From Chryseobacterium artocarpi (lineage in GTDB: Bacteria > Bacteroidota > Bacteroidia > Flavobacteriales > Weeksellaceae): a stretch of 64,000 bases of DNA. The translations under genes and the position numbers were made by a program. Below the pieces are notes generated by a model, which worked only from the letters and a program-made list of their open reading frames with translations, was not told where the DNA came from and searched no databases. Numbering within the stretch: the stretch's first letter is position 1; every line of letters starts with the position of its first letter. Of this stretch, positions 57,162 to 64,000 are shown one piece after another. Location of the stretch: contig NZ_MAYH01000045.1 of NCBI RefSeq assembly GCF_001684975.1, positions 606,501 to 670,500 of the forward strand. Reading direction: 5' to 3'.

Positions 57162-58121
57162 ATGAAAATTACTGATCATATAAAAAATGCAAACGGAAAA
57201 ACTTTATTCTCCTTAGAAGTTGTTCCACCACAAAAAGGAATTGGGATTGAAGATCTTTATACAAACATAGATCCATTGATGGAATTCAAACCACCATTCA
57301 TTGATGTTACCACTTCAAGAGAAGAATACATCTATCTTGATAAAGGTAATGGATTGATGGAGCGCCGTATCACAAGAATGCGTCCCGGAACTCTAGGGAT
57401 TTGTGCCGCAATTCAACATAAATATAATGTAGATACCGTTCCACACTTACTTTGTGGAGGTTTTACCAAAGAAGAAACAGAATATCTTTTGGTAGACTGT
57501 ATGTACCTTGGAATTGATAATGTGATGGCATTACGAGGAGATGCTATGAAAGGACATCAGTATTTTGAACCTACTCAGGGAGGACATGCCAGTGCAATGG
57601 ATCTCGTAAATCAAATCAACGATCTTGGAAGAGGAAAGTATTTACATAATGAGGAACAGGTTTGTGATGAACTCAATAAATTCTGCATTGGAGTAGCAGG
57701 CTATCCTGAAAAACATATGGAAGCTCCTTCCATGAATTATGACTTGAAATGGCTGAAGCAAAAAGTAGATGCCGGAGCAGATTATATTGTTACTCAGATG
57801 TTCTTTGACAATAAAAAGTACATTGAATTCGTTAAGAAAGCAAGAGAAATGGGAATCACCGTTCCAATCATTCCGGGAATTAAGCCAATTGCTACCAAGA
57901 AACACCTGAAAATCTTACCACAGGTATTTAAAATAGATCTTCCGGAAGAGCTGATCAATGAAGTAGAGAATGCAAAAAATAATGAAGCGGTAAAGCAAAT
58001 CGGAATAGAGTGGGCAATTACCCAATGCAGAGAACTTTTGGATTTTGGAGTTCCTGTGTTACACTTTTACTCAATGGGGAAAAGTGATAATATTAAAAAA
58101 ATAGCTGGAGAGCTATTCTAA
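57162..58121 (+). CDS. metF: Methylenetetrahydrofolate reductase
   Basis: A 319-residue flavoenzyme that makes 5-methyltetrahydrofolate for MetH. Motifs are FSLEVVPPQKG near the N-terminus, IDVTTSREEYIY, PHLLCGGFTKEETEYLL, NVMALRGDAMKG (folate/FAD loop), GVAGYPEKHMEAP, GADYIVTQMFFD and IPGIKPI. Length is close to normal. It closes the methionine group and is followed by a strong terminator. Confidence 0.96.
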   Translation: MKITDHIKNANGKTLFSLEVVPPQKGIGIEDLYTNIDPLMEFKPPFIDVTTSREEYIYLDKGNGLMERRITRMRPGTLGICAAIQHKYNVDTVPHLLCGGFTKEETEYLLVDCMYLGIDNVMALRGDAMKGHQYFEPTQGGHASAMDLVNQINDLGRGKYLHNEEQVCDELNKFCIGVAGYPEKHMEAPSMNYDLKWLKQKVDAGADYIVTQMFFDNKKYIEFVKKAREMGITVPIIPGIKPIATKKHLKILPQVFKIDLPEELINEVENAKNNEAVKQIGIEWAITQCRELLDFGVPVLHFYSMGKSDNIKKIAGELF

Positions 58122-58144
58122 TAAAAGTACCAAAAATGAAGAAA

Positions 58145-58177
58145 CCCTGCCAAACGGCAGGGCTTTTATTTTTTATT
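58145..58177 (+). terminator. Intrinsic terminator after metF
   Basis: CCCTGCC (58145-58151) pairs with GGCAGGG (58156-58162) around AAAC, followed by CTTTTATTTTTTATT. It overlaps the 3' end of the convergent gene and can serve the plus strand. Confidence 0.9.
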
Positions 58178-58883
58178 GATTTAAAAAGTTGACTAGCTTC
58201 ACCAGATCTTCTTCTTTATTCAGTTTAATAGAATTAGTTTTTAAAAACTGTTGAATTTGTTCCTTTTTATCAGGGAAAAATGCAAATATATCTTTATCCT
58301 TTTTAGGCTTTCTGATAAATCCGTTTGGTGTTTTAATATAATAAACAGGATCTAATGTTTTGAAAAACGCTGCTTTGTCTGAAGCATAGGAATTCGCTGC
58401 TGGAACAGCATCGTTGAATTTCGTTTTTACTTTCTTATAAAGTTTATTATTTCCGTTAACGAGCTCAAAGAAATATCCACTTAATTCATCCTTAGTCTCT
58501 AATAGCACCATTGTACTTTTAGGAGACGAGATTTCAATTCTTGAAAACTGCTCTTCTTTTGGTAAAACAAGTGGCTTGCCATCCTTTTGGTATTCTACTT
58601 CATCTGTATAACTATTGTATCTTACAGTTACTTTCTCGTAATTATCGGCTACTTTGGCAAGATGAAATTCTGTTGTGTGATAAGGTGATCCAATAATATC
58701 TTCATATCTCAATGCTCTTCCTGCATTTTCTGATTTAACTCCGAATACCGGATGGTCACCTCCAAGGCTACCTACAGATAATGTACTTGAATAACTTGCT
58801 CCAGTTCTTCCACCTGGGAGAGCACTTTGCCCGTAAGACAGGCTAAAAGATACTAATAAAGCACCTATAATTACTTTTCTCAT
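58173..58883 (-). CDS. Exported protein of unknown function
   Basis: A 236-residue protein with a signal peptide (MRKVIIGALLVSFSLSYGQ). The mature part begins SALPGGRTGASYSSTLSVGS and contains YKKVKTKFNDAVPAANSYASDKAAF and a Lys-rich C-terminus. I do not recognise the family. A TAATTTG-type -7 element is visible upstream on its strand. It stands alone, convergent with metF. Confidence 0.8.
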   Translation of the reverse strand: MRKVIIGALLVSFSLSYGQSALPGGRTGASYSSTLSVGSLGGDHPVFGVKSENAGRALRYEDIIGSPYHTTEFHLAKVADNYEKVTVRYNSYTDEVEYQKDGKPLVLPKEEQFSRIEISSPKSTMVLLETKDELSGYFFELVNGNNKLYKKVKTKFNDAVPAANSYASDKAAFFKTLDPVYYIKTPNGFIRKPKKDKDIFAFFPDKKEQIQQFLKTNSIKLNKEEDLVKLVNFLNQ

Positions 58884-58979
58884 TTTTATATGGTTTTATT
58901 TTAGTTTTGTGCAATAATACAAATTATTATCATTTCAATAGTGATGAAATGCAATGATTGCAATAAAAAGGCGTCAAAA

Positions 58980-60131
58980 TTACAAAAAAGGATGTCTTTC
59001 AAACTCTTTATTTCGATCAAATAAATATCGGTAAGTTGCTAGTTTTCTGGTGACTGTAGTGTCAAGGGTTTCTGCGATTCTGATCATTTTTGGATTAAAA
59101 TCACCAATCCATTGAAGTTCTGTAATTTTAAAATCCGTATGCTTTCTTAAATGTTGGGTTCCTTCCCAGATCATATAACCATCAATGCCTTTTTTCTGCC
59201 ATTCAGGGACAACTCCAAAAACAAGTCCAACCATTTTTTCGTTCTTTTTAAACCGCTTTAAAAATAAAAATTTAAGCTTTTCAAAAATTCCGAATTTTCC
59301 GTTGAGGTATTTGAACCACTGGTTGAGGTCCGGAAGATTGATCCACATAGCAATCGGGTGAGCATTTTCATAGACAAACCATGAAATATGTTCATTAATG
59401 ATAGGCTTCATTGTCTTGAACATTTTAAGAACCTTAGACTCCTCCAATTGTTTTCCCTCTCCGTGAGCTGCCCACGCTTTATTATAAATTTCCGTAAAAT
59501 CTTTTGCAAACTTGGTAAGATTATTCTTTTTCATCGGTTGGGCAGAAATAGCAGGGTTTCTTCTGTTTTTTTCATGAGCAATTGTGAAAATTCTGGAAAC
59601 TTCAGCGAAAATAGGTCTTGTAAAACATAGCTGCTCAAAATATACCTGAAAGCCATAATTCTCAAAAAGGTCTTTATAGTAAGGAAAATTGTAATTCATT
59701 CCATATAAAGGCTCTATAAAACCTTCAGTCAAAAGTCCCCAAAACTTATCCCGTTCTCCGAAATTGATAGGACCATCCATGGCTTCTATTCCTTTTTCCT
59801 CAAGCCAGTTTTTGCAATGATCAAAAATGAAATCAGCGGTTTGTTGATCATTGATACAATCAAAGAATCCTAAACCTCCGGTAGGCTGCTTCTGTTCATA
59901 GCAATTATTGATAAATACTGCGACTTTGCCTACTATTTTATCATTCTTTTTAAATAGAAATCTTCGGCATTCTCCACTCTTAAAGAATTTATTCTTTTCA
60001 GGGTCAAAAATCTCTTCAATATGTTTATCTAGCGGACGAATATAATTTTTGTCATGTTGATAAAGTTGTGCAGGGAATTCCAGAAATTCCTTTCTATGTT
60101 CTTTGTTTTGTACTTCTTCGACAATAATCAT
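58980..60131 (-). CDS. GNAT-like protein (YghO-type)
   Basis: A 383-residue protein. It starts MIIVEEVQNKEHRKEFLEFP and has the acetyltransferase-type region around RFLFKKNDKIVGKVAVFINN and GGLGFFDCINDQQTADFIFDHCKNWL, plus a second GNAT-like half (EKMVGLVFGVVPEWQKKGIDGYMIWEG). The layout fits the YghO/GNAT-like group of uncharacterised proteins. The substrate is unknown. It is divergent from folE, 99 nt apart. Confidence 0.8.
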   Translation of the reverse strand: MIIVEEVQNKEHRKEFLEFPAQLYQHDKNYIRPLDKHIEEIFDPEKNKFFKSGECRRFLFKKNDKIVGKVAVFINNCYEQKQPTGGLGFFDCINDQQTADFIFDHCKNWLEEKGIEAMDGPINFGERDKFWGLLTEGFIEPLYGMNYNFPYYKDLFENYGFQVYFEQLCFTRPIFAEVSRIFTIAHEKNRRNPAISAQPMKKNNLTKFAKDFTEIYNKAWAAHGEGKQLEESKVLKMFKTMKPIINEHISWFVYENAHPIAMWINLPDLNQWFKYLNGKFGIFEKLKFLFLKRFKKNEKMVGLVFGVVPEWQKKGIDGYMIWEGTQHLRKHTDFKITELQWIGDFNPKMIRIAETLDTTVTRKLATYRYLFDRNKEFERHPFL

Positions 60132-60205
60132 ATTTTTTTATCAGAGTAGGTTATAAAAGATAATGTTTTCATTTAAATTGAATATAGATGAAACGATATT
60201 ATCCG

Positions 60206-60213
60206 TATTTTTG
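60206..60213 (+). promoter_or_regulatory. -7 element of the folE promoter
   Basis: TATTTTTG fits TAnnTTTG, 17 nt before the folE ATG. The -33 element is not clear. Confidence 0.5.
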
Positions 60214-60230
60214 CTGCAAATTAAATAAAA

Positions 60231-60896
60231 ATGGTTGATTTTACTGATAACGACGATGATATTTTCACTGGAAAAGAACATACGCCTATAAGGGAAGATG
60301 CTTTTGATAAATCGCCACAGGAAAAAATTGAGAAAATTACTGAGCTTTTTGGAGAAATAATGGAAACATTGGGATTGGATATGACAGACGATTCCCTAAA
60401 AGATTCCCCAAAGCGTGTTGCTAAAATGTATGTGAACGAAATTTTCGGAGGACTTCTTCCGGAAAACAAACCTGGAATCTCTACATTTTCCAATAAATAT
60501 AAATATCGCCAAATGCTGGTGGAAAAAGATATCACAGTATATTCTTTCTGCGAACACCACTTTTTACCAATTATAGGAAGAGCACATGTTGCTTATATTT
60601 CAAATGGAGAAGTGATTGGTCTTTCAAAAATTAACAGGATTGTGGATTATTATGCAAAAAGACCACAAGTTCAGGAAAGACTTACAATGCAGATTGTAGA
60701 TGCTTTGAAAGAAGCTTTAGGAACAAAAGATGTAGCGTGTATCATTGATGCAAAACACCTTTGCGTAAACTGTAGAGGAATTAAAGATACGGCAAGTTCC
60801 ACTATTACAGCAGAATTAAGCGGTATTTTCAGAACAAACCCTATCACAAGACAGGAGTTCTTACATTACGTAGGAAGCCATGCAAAGTTAGATTAA
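60231..60896 (+). CDS. folE: GTP cyclohydrolase I
   Basis: A 221-residue enzyme that opens GTP to dihydroneopterin triphosphate, the first step of folate synthesis. The active site is visible: zinc ligand Cys107 with His109/His110 in YSFCEHHFLP, GRAHVAYI, SKINRIVDYYAKRPQVQERLT, and the second zinc Cys in HLCVNCRGI. An acidic N-terminal extension of about 30 residues precedes the core. It is 2 nt from the next ORF, so the pair may be cotranscribed. Confidence 0.96.
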   Translation: MVDFTDNDDDIFTGKEHTPIREDAFDKSPQEKIEKITELFGEIMETLGLDMTDDSLKDSPKRVAKMYVNEIFGGLLPENKPGISTFSNKYKYRQMLVEKDITVYSFCEHHFLPIIGRAHVAYISNGEVIGLSKINRIVDYYAKRPQVQERLTMQIVDALKEALGTKDVACIIDAKHLCVNCRGIKDTASSTITAELSGIFRTNPITRQEFLHYVGSHAKLD

Positions 60897-60898
60897 AA

Positions 60899-61375
60899 AT
60901 GGTCTCACAAATCATAAAGAAAAATATCAGACTTCTTTCCGAAAAGTTCAATCATGAAATATCTTATTACGAAAATGGGGTACTAATTAAAAGCGAAAAG
61001 AATTTTATTGAAATTATTCCACAGCATCAAAAGAAACTTTTAGTTAAATATAATATTGAAGATGGAATTGATGAAGTAGAAATCCTTGATTTTGAAATCT
61101 ATGATTTGCTAATTAACATTTTTAGAAGAAAAGAATTAGAAACAATAGCTTTGAATTTAAGTTTTCCATTAAATTTGAAGGATCTTGAAGAAGAGTTTGG
61201 AGATTTAAATAAATTTGAAGAATATTTAATGTCTCTGGTAGAATCCAATACTGATTATATAAACATTGGGGGAAATCGAGTATTGACAGAGTTTTATAAA
61301 AATACTCTAATTTTAAGGGATGATATTGGACATGCAAAGTCTAATGTAATAAATTTAAGTAATGATAAAATTTAA
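60899..61375 (+). CDS. Uncharacterised protein downstream of folE
   Basis: A 158-residue, soluble, Lys/Glu/Ile-rich protein (MVSQIIKKNIRLLSEKFNHE at the start) with two predicted beta-rich parts around ENGVLIKSEKNFIEIIP and a helical C-half with LKDLEEEFGDLNKFEEYL. No known motif is visible. Coding is supported by the 2-nt spacing to folE and a full-length frame. It has a strong AT bias and may be an accessory gene. Confidence 0.6.
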   Translation: MVSQIIKKNIRLLSEKFNHEISYYENGVLIKSEKNFIEIIPQHQKKLLVKYNIEDGIDEVEILDFEIYDLLINIFRRKELETIALNLSFPLNLKDLEEEFGDLNKFEEYLMSLVESNTDYINIGGNRVLTEFYKNTLILRDDIGHAKSNVINLSNDKI

Positions 61376-61482
61376 AAAAGTTGCCGATAAAATTTTCATC
61401 ACAACAATTATCTGTTGTGACAGATTTTTATTTTAACTAATTTTTGAATCTTAAAACTATTGAATCTTTTAACAAAAAATAA

Positions 61483-62949
61483 ATGCAATTAAAAATATAT
61501 AACTCCCTTACAGCGGAGAAAGAAATATTCAAACCTATTTTAGAAGGAAATGTTGGAATGTATGTCTGCGGACCTACCGTATATAGTAATGTACATTTAG
61601 GAAACGTAAGAACTTTTCTTTCCTTCGATTTTATTTACCGTACTTTAACGCATTTAGGGTATAAAGTAAGGTATGTAAGAAATATTACAGACGCAGGACA
61701 CCTTACTGATGATGGAAATGTAGACAACGATAGATTCGTAAAGCAAACCAGATTGGAAAAGCTTGAGCCGATGGAAATCGTACAGAAATATACTGTGGAT
61801 TTCCATAAAGTTCTGGATATGTTCAATCTACTGCCTCCAAACATTGAACCTACAGCCACAGGGCATATCGTAGAACAAATTGAGTTAACTCAAAAGCTTA
61901 TTGAAAAAGGTTTTGCCTACGAAAGCAACGGTTCCGTTTACTTTGATGTATTGGAATACAACAAAAGAGGATTGAATTATGGTGAACTTTCAAAACGTAA
62001 TATAGAAGAACTCTTCGCTAATACACGTGATCTTGATGGACAGGGAGAAAAGAAGAATCCACAGGATTTTGCCCTTTGGAAAAAAGCATCTCCAGCTCAC
62101 ATTATGAGATGGAATTCCCCTTGGGGAGAAGGCTTTCCTGGATGGCATCTTGAATGTACTGCGATGAGTACTAAATATTTAGGTGAAACATTTGACATCC
62201 ATGGAGGAGGAATGGATTTAAAATTTCCTCACCACGAATGTGAAATTGCACAAGGTAAAGCTTGTAATGATGCAGCGCCGGTAAATTACTGGATGCATGC
62301 TAATATGTTGACAATGAATTCTCAACGTATGAGTAAGTCTACGGGGAATTATATCCTTCCAATGCAGTTGGTAACAGGAGAAAATGATTTCTTTGAAAAA
62401 CCATTCCACCCATCAATTGTACGTTTCTGCTTCCTGCAGGCACACTACAGAAGCGTATTGGATATTTCCAATGATGCCATGATTGCAAGTGAAAAAGGAT
62501 TTATCAGATTGATGGAAGCTGTAAAAGTATTGAATACCATCACACCTGATGATAACAAAGAATCTGCGTTCAGCCTAACAGAATGGAAGAATAAATGTTA
62601 TGACGCTTTAACGGATGATTTCAACTCTCCAATCTTGATTGCGCATTTATTTGAAGCCGTAAAATACATTTTCGCTTTAAATGATGGGAAAGAAACAATC
62701 TCAACACAAGATCTTGAAGATTTAAAATCTACCTTGAATGCGTTCATATTTGATGTTTTAGGATTACAAACCGTAGAGGAAAATAATAACGAAAAGCTTG
62801 ATCAGACTTTAAAAGTTTTAATTGAACTTAGAAATCAGGCAAGAAAATCCAAAAACTTTGACCTTTCAGACCAGATCAGAGATAAACTACTTGCTGAAGG
62901 CATTGAATTAAAAGATGGAAGAGACGGAACATCATATGTTCTGAATTAA
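61483..62949 (+). CDS. cysS: Cysteinyl-tRNA synthetase
   Basis: A 488-residue class I aminoacyl-tRNA synthetase. Motifs: zinc/cysteine site CGPTVYSNVHLGN with the HIGH-type HLGN, WHLECTAMSTKYLGE and GGMDLKFPHHECEIAQ (zinc ligands), and the KMSKS-type RMSKSTGNYI. The C-terminal DALR-like region follows. Length is typical. It is followed by a clear terminator. Confidence 0.97.
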   Translation: MQLKIYNSLTAEKEIFKPILEGNVGMYVCGPTVYSNVHLGNVRTFLSFDFIYRTLTHLGYKVRYVRNITDAGHLTDDGNVDNDRFVKQTRLEKLEPMEIVQKYTVDFHKVLDMFNLLPPNIEPTATGHIVEQIELTQKLIEKGFAYESNGSVYFDVLEYNKRGLNYGELSKRNIEELFANTRDLDGQGEKKNPQDFALWKKASPAHIMRWNSPWGEGFPGWHLECTAMSTKYLGETFDIHGGGMDLKFPHHECEIAQGKACNDAAPVNYWMHANMLTMNSQRMSKSTGNYILPMQLVTGENDFFEKPFHPSIVRFCFLQAHYRSVLDISNDAMIASEKGFIRLMEAVKVLNTITPDDNKESAFSLTEWKNKCYDALTDDFNSPILIAHLFEAVKYIFALNDGKETISTQDLEDLKSTLNAFIFDVLGLQTVEENNNEKLDQTLKVLIELRNQARKSKNFDLSDQIRDKLLAEGIELKDGRDGTSYVLN

Positions 62950-62974
62950 AAATATAAGCATTAGCTTTACAATT

Positions 62975-63006
62975 ATTCCGTAAGAATCTCTTACGGAATT
63001 TTTTTA
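62975..63006 (+). terminator. Intrinsic terminator after cysS
   Basis: ATTCCGTAAGA (62975-62985) pairs perfectly with TCTTACGGAAT (62989-62999) around ATC, followed by a T-run to 63006. Confidence 0.94.
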
Positions 63007-63089
63007 TCTACTTTTGAAGTAATATTATATATAGTAACTATCTTTTTGTCTTTATATTCATTCTTCTTTCGTAATTTCCATTTATTTAT

Positions 63090-63196
63090 GAGCTTATTCC
63101 CGCTCTCCACTTTTACTCCTCGCGCTTAGCTCTCCATCCCAAAGCCTAAAACCTCTCCAGCGTGTGCTGTGGGATAGCCGTTTCTATCGGGGCTAG
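63090..63196 (-). repeat. AGCCCCGATAGAAACGG-type dispersed element
   Basis: Read on the minus strand the stretch opens TAGCCCCGATAGAAACGG and closes GAGAGCGGGAATAAGCT. These two end blocks resemble, from memory, a repeat family common downstream of flavobacterial genes. The middle (CTATCCCACAGCACACGCTG and a GC-rich core) differs from neighbouring AT-rich DNA. No coding function is evident. Confidence 0.5.
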
Positions 63197-63640
63197 GGGA
63201 GAAGTGCCTTTAATGAATGATAAGTAATGTAGCGATAGTCTCCACTATAGGCATTCATCACCGTATTAGTTATCTTTTAGTGAACCCAATAATACTTTTA
63301 CTTTCACCTCTATATAATGTATAATAAGATCAACCATTCATTTTATGAAGGATTAAATCCATTATATATAATATTCCTAAAACATCTATACTTCTCTGCG
63401 CAATCCATGCCTATGTATTTAAATAAAATATGCCCAACCACAATCCATTCACTAGAACCGGCTTTAGCCCGTTTACTAAATAAATCTCAACATAGGTTTT
63501 AGCCCAAAGATAAAACCCACCCACACTCCAGCCCTCATACTCTTGGATCCCACTCCTTCAAACATATGTTTAAAATTTTTCCACCTTTAAACCAGCTGTT
63601 TAGGGTTGAATATGAATTCACCATGAAATTTATGTTAAAT
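63197..63640. other. Gene-free region upstream of the rRNA-like promoters
   Basis: About 440 nt without a credible gene. The only ORF (63317-63502) reads through ACCGGCTTTAGCCC and AGGTTTTAGCCC, a repeat style that flavobacterial genomes scatter between genes, so it is not called. Base composition shifts to C-rich at 63510-63560. No tRNA or terminator is seen. Confidence 0.5.
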
Positions 63641-63643
63641 AAT

Positions 63644-63676
63644 TTTGTTTTGTGTTGTTATAAGTTGTTATCTTTG
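63644..63676 (+). promoter_or_regulatory. Tandem promoter P1 (rRNA operon, probable)
   Basis: TTTG at 63644-63647, 21 nt, then TATCTTTG at 63669-63676 is a strong Bacteroidota promoter. It is the first of three similar promoters in 300 nt. Confidence 0.75.
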
Positions 63677-63791
63677 CCCCACTGAAAACGAGAGTATCTC
63701 AGTAGCGCAGAAGAGCTTTTAACTAAGCAGAGACGATATTACTTCAAAAAGAGAGAAACAAAAAAACTTTGCATATTTTATTAAATAAAAG

Positions 63792-63821
63792 TTGCGGGTT
63801 ACAATAAAGTTTGTATCTTTG
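63792..63821 (+). promoter_or_regulatory. Tandem promoter P2 (rRNA operon, probable)
   Basis: TTG at 63792-63794, exactly 19 nt, then TATCTTTG at 63814-63821. This is the best consensus promoter in the window. The transcript would begin near AATCCCAATTACGGGAGCGC. Confidence 0.8.
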
Positions 63822-63915
63822 CAATCCCAATTACGGGAGCGCAGGAGTGGATAGATTAAGGTTTAGAAAGGAGTTAAGGTTACATAAAAAACTTTAAATT
63901 TTTCTTTCAAAACAT

Positions 63916-63946
63916 TTGGTCATTACGAAATAAAGTTTTACTTTTG
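63916..63946 (+). promoter_or_regulatory. Tandem promoter P3 (rRNA operon, probable)
   Basis: TTG at 63916-63918, 20 nt, then TACTTTTG at 63939-63946. The transcript would begin near CACTCGCAAATACGGAGCGA. Confidence 0.75.
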
Positions 63947-64000
63947 CACTCGCAAATACGGAGCGACACTGACAGAAAGATTGCTTCGTTACAAAGCGGA
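63947..64000 (+). other. Probable 5' leader of an rRNA operon, cut by window edge
   Basis: CGCAAATACGGAGCGACACT and the following TTGCTTCGTTACAAAGCGGA resemble, from memory, the pre-16S leader of Chryseobacterium/Elizabethkingia rRNA operons. The 16S gene itself is not in the window, so this is inferred from the leader and the three strong promoters. Confidence 0.6.

Noticed and set aside
63317..63502. 61-aa plus-strand ORF
   Set aside because: It runs across a GGCTTTAGCCC-type intergenic repeat and has no recognisable protein features or start context; its ending looks like a by-product of a repeat.
63690..63740. tRNA-like wording (GAGTATCTCAGTAGCGCAGAAGAGC)
   Set aside because: It recalls a tRNA D-arm, but no anticodon arm, T-loop (GGTTCGAxTCC) or acceptor pairing follows, so it is treated as leader sequence after promoter P1.
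1..64000. CRISPR arrays, prophage or classical insertion sequences
   Set aside because: No regular repeat-spacer pattern, phage structural genes, integrase or transposase could be found on either strand.

Overview
The window is a 64 kb chromosomal piece of a flavobacterium. It is AT-rich and uses A-rich leaders instead of strong Shine-Dalgarno sites. Its promoters fit the Bacteroidota pattern (TTG about 19-21 nt before TAnnTTTG), and it carries OMP beta-barrel proteins, a MoxR/DUF58 cluster and DUF3817/YebC/OmpA-TSP3 genes. Gene order, protein sequences and the rRNA leader at the right edge point to Chryseobacterium or a close Weeksellaceae relative (inference, no search was run). No tRNA, CRISPR array, transposase or prophage was seen.

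Layout. 1-7.2 kb: distal part of the S10-spc-alpha ribosomal operon (rpsH end through rplQ, with secY, infA, rpmJ and rpoA), closed by a strong terminator. 7.2-10.7 kb: a small lipoprotein, enolase and citrate synthase. 10.7-10.9 kb: an unlisted 54-residue Cys-rich peptide gene with a double-glycine-type leader. 11.1-19.4 kb: a tightly packed nine-gene operon. It encodes two guanidino/ureido hydrolases (one CtlX-like), SpeD, a zinc-ribbon DUF4178 membrane protein, a 63-aa membrane peptide, DUF350, a membrane-embedded spermidine-synthase-like enzyme, an exported flavin amine-oxidase-like protein and a histidine-motif polytopic membrane protein. This is the best candidate for an under-described system: the parts suggest aminopropyl or polyamine chemistry carried out at the membrane.

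19.4-36.6 kb: a lipoprotein esterase, two tandem outer-membrane barrel paralogues, DUF3817, nadD, recJ, an M48 peptidase, an ABC-F protein, smpB, an OmpA/TSP3 protein, YebC, and a metallophosphatase-glycosyltransferase pair. 35.9-43.5 kb: an RDD protein diverging from a SpoIIM-DUF4129-DUF4350-MoxR-DUF58 envelope cluster. A four-helix-bundle (S23/IVP) gene bounded by inverted repeats sits exactly between moxR and the DUF58 gene. 43.5-46.8 kb: an OsmC protein and a GH63-like glucosidase, with repeat-derived hairpins between them.

46.9-58.1 kb: a methionine regulon opened by a SAM-I riboswitch: metX, a ThrA-like homoserine dehydrogenase lacking the kinase, metZ, a split metH whose halves are separated by a fatty-acid desaturase gene, an unrelated membrane protein, and metF. 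58.2-63 kb: two minus-strand genes of uncertain role, folE, an unknown gene and cysS. 63-64 kb: a gene-free repeat-bearing region, then three tandem promoters and a leader that look like the start of an rRNA operon whose 16S gene lies beyond the window.
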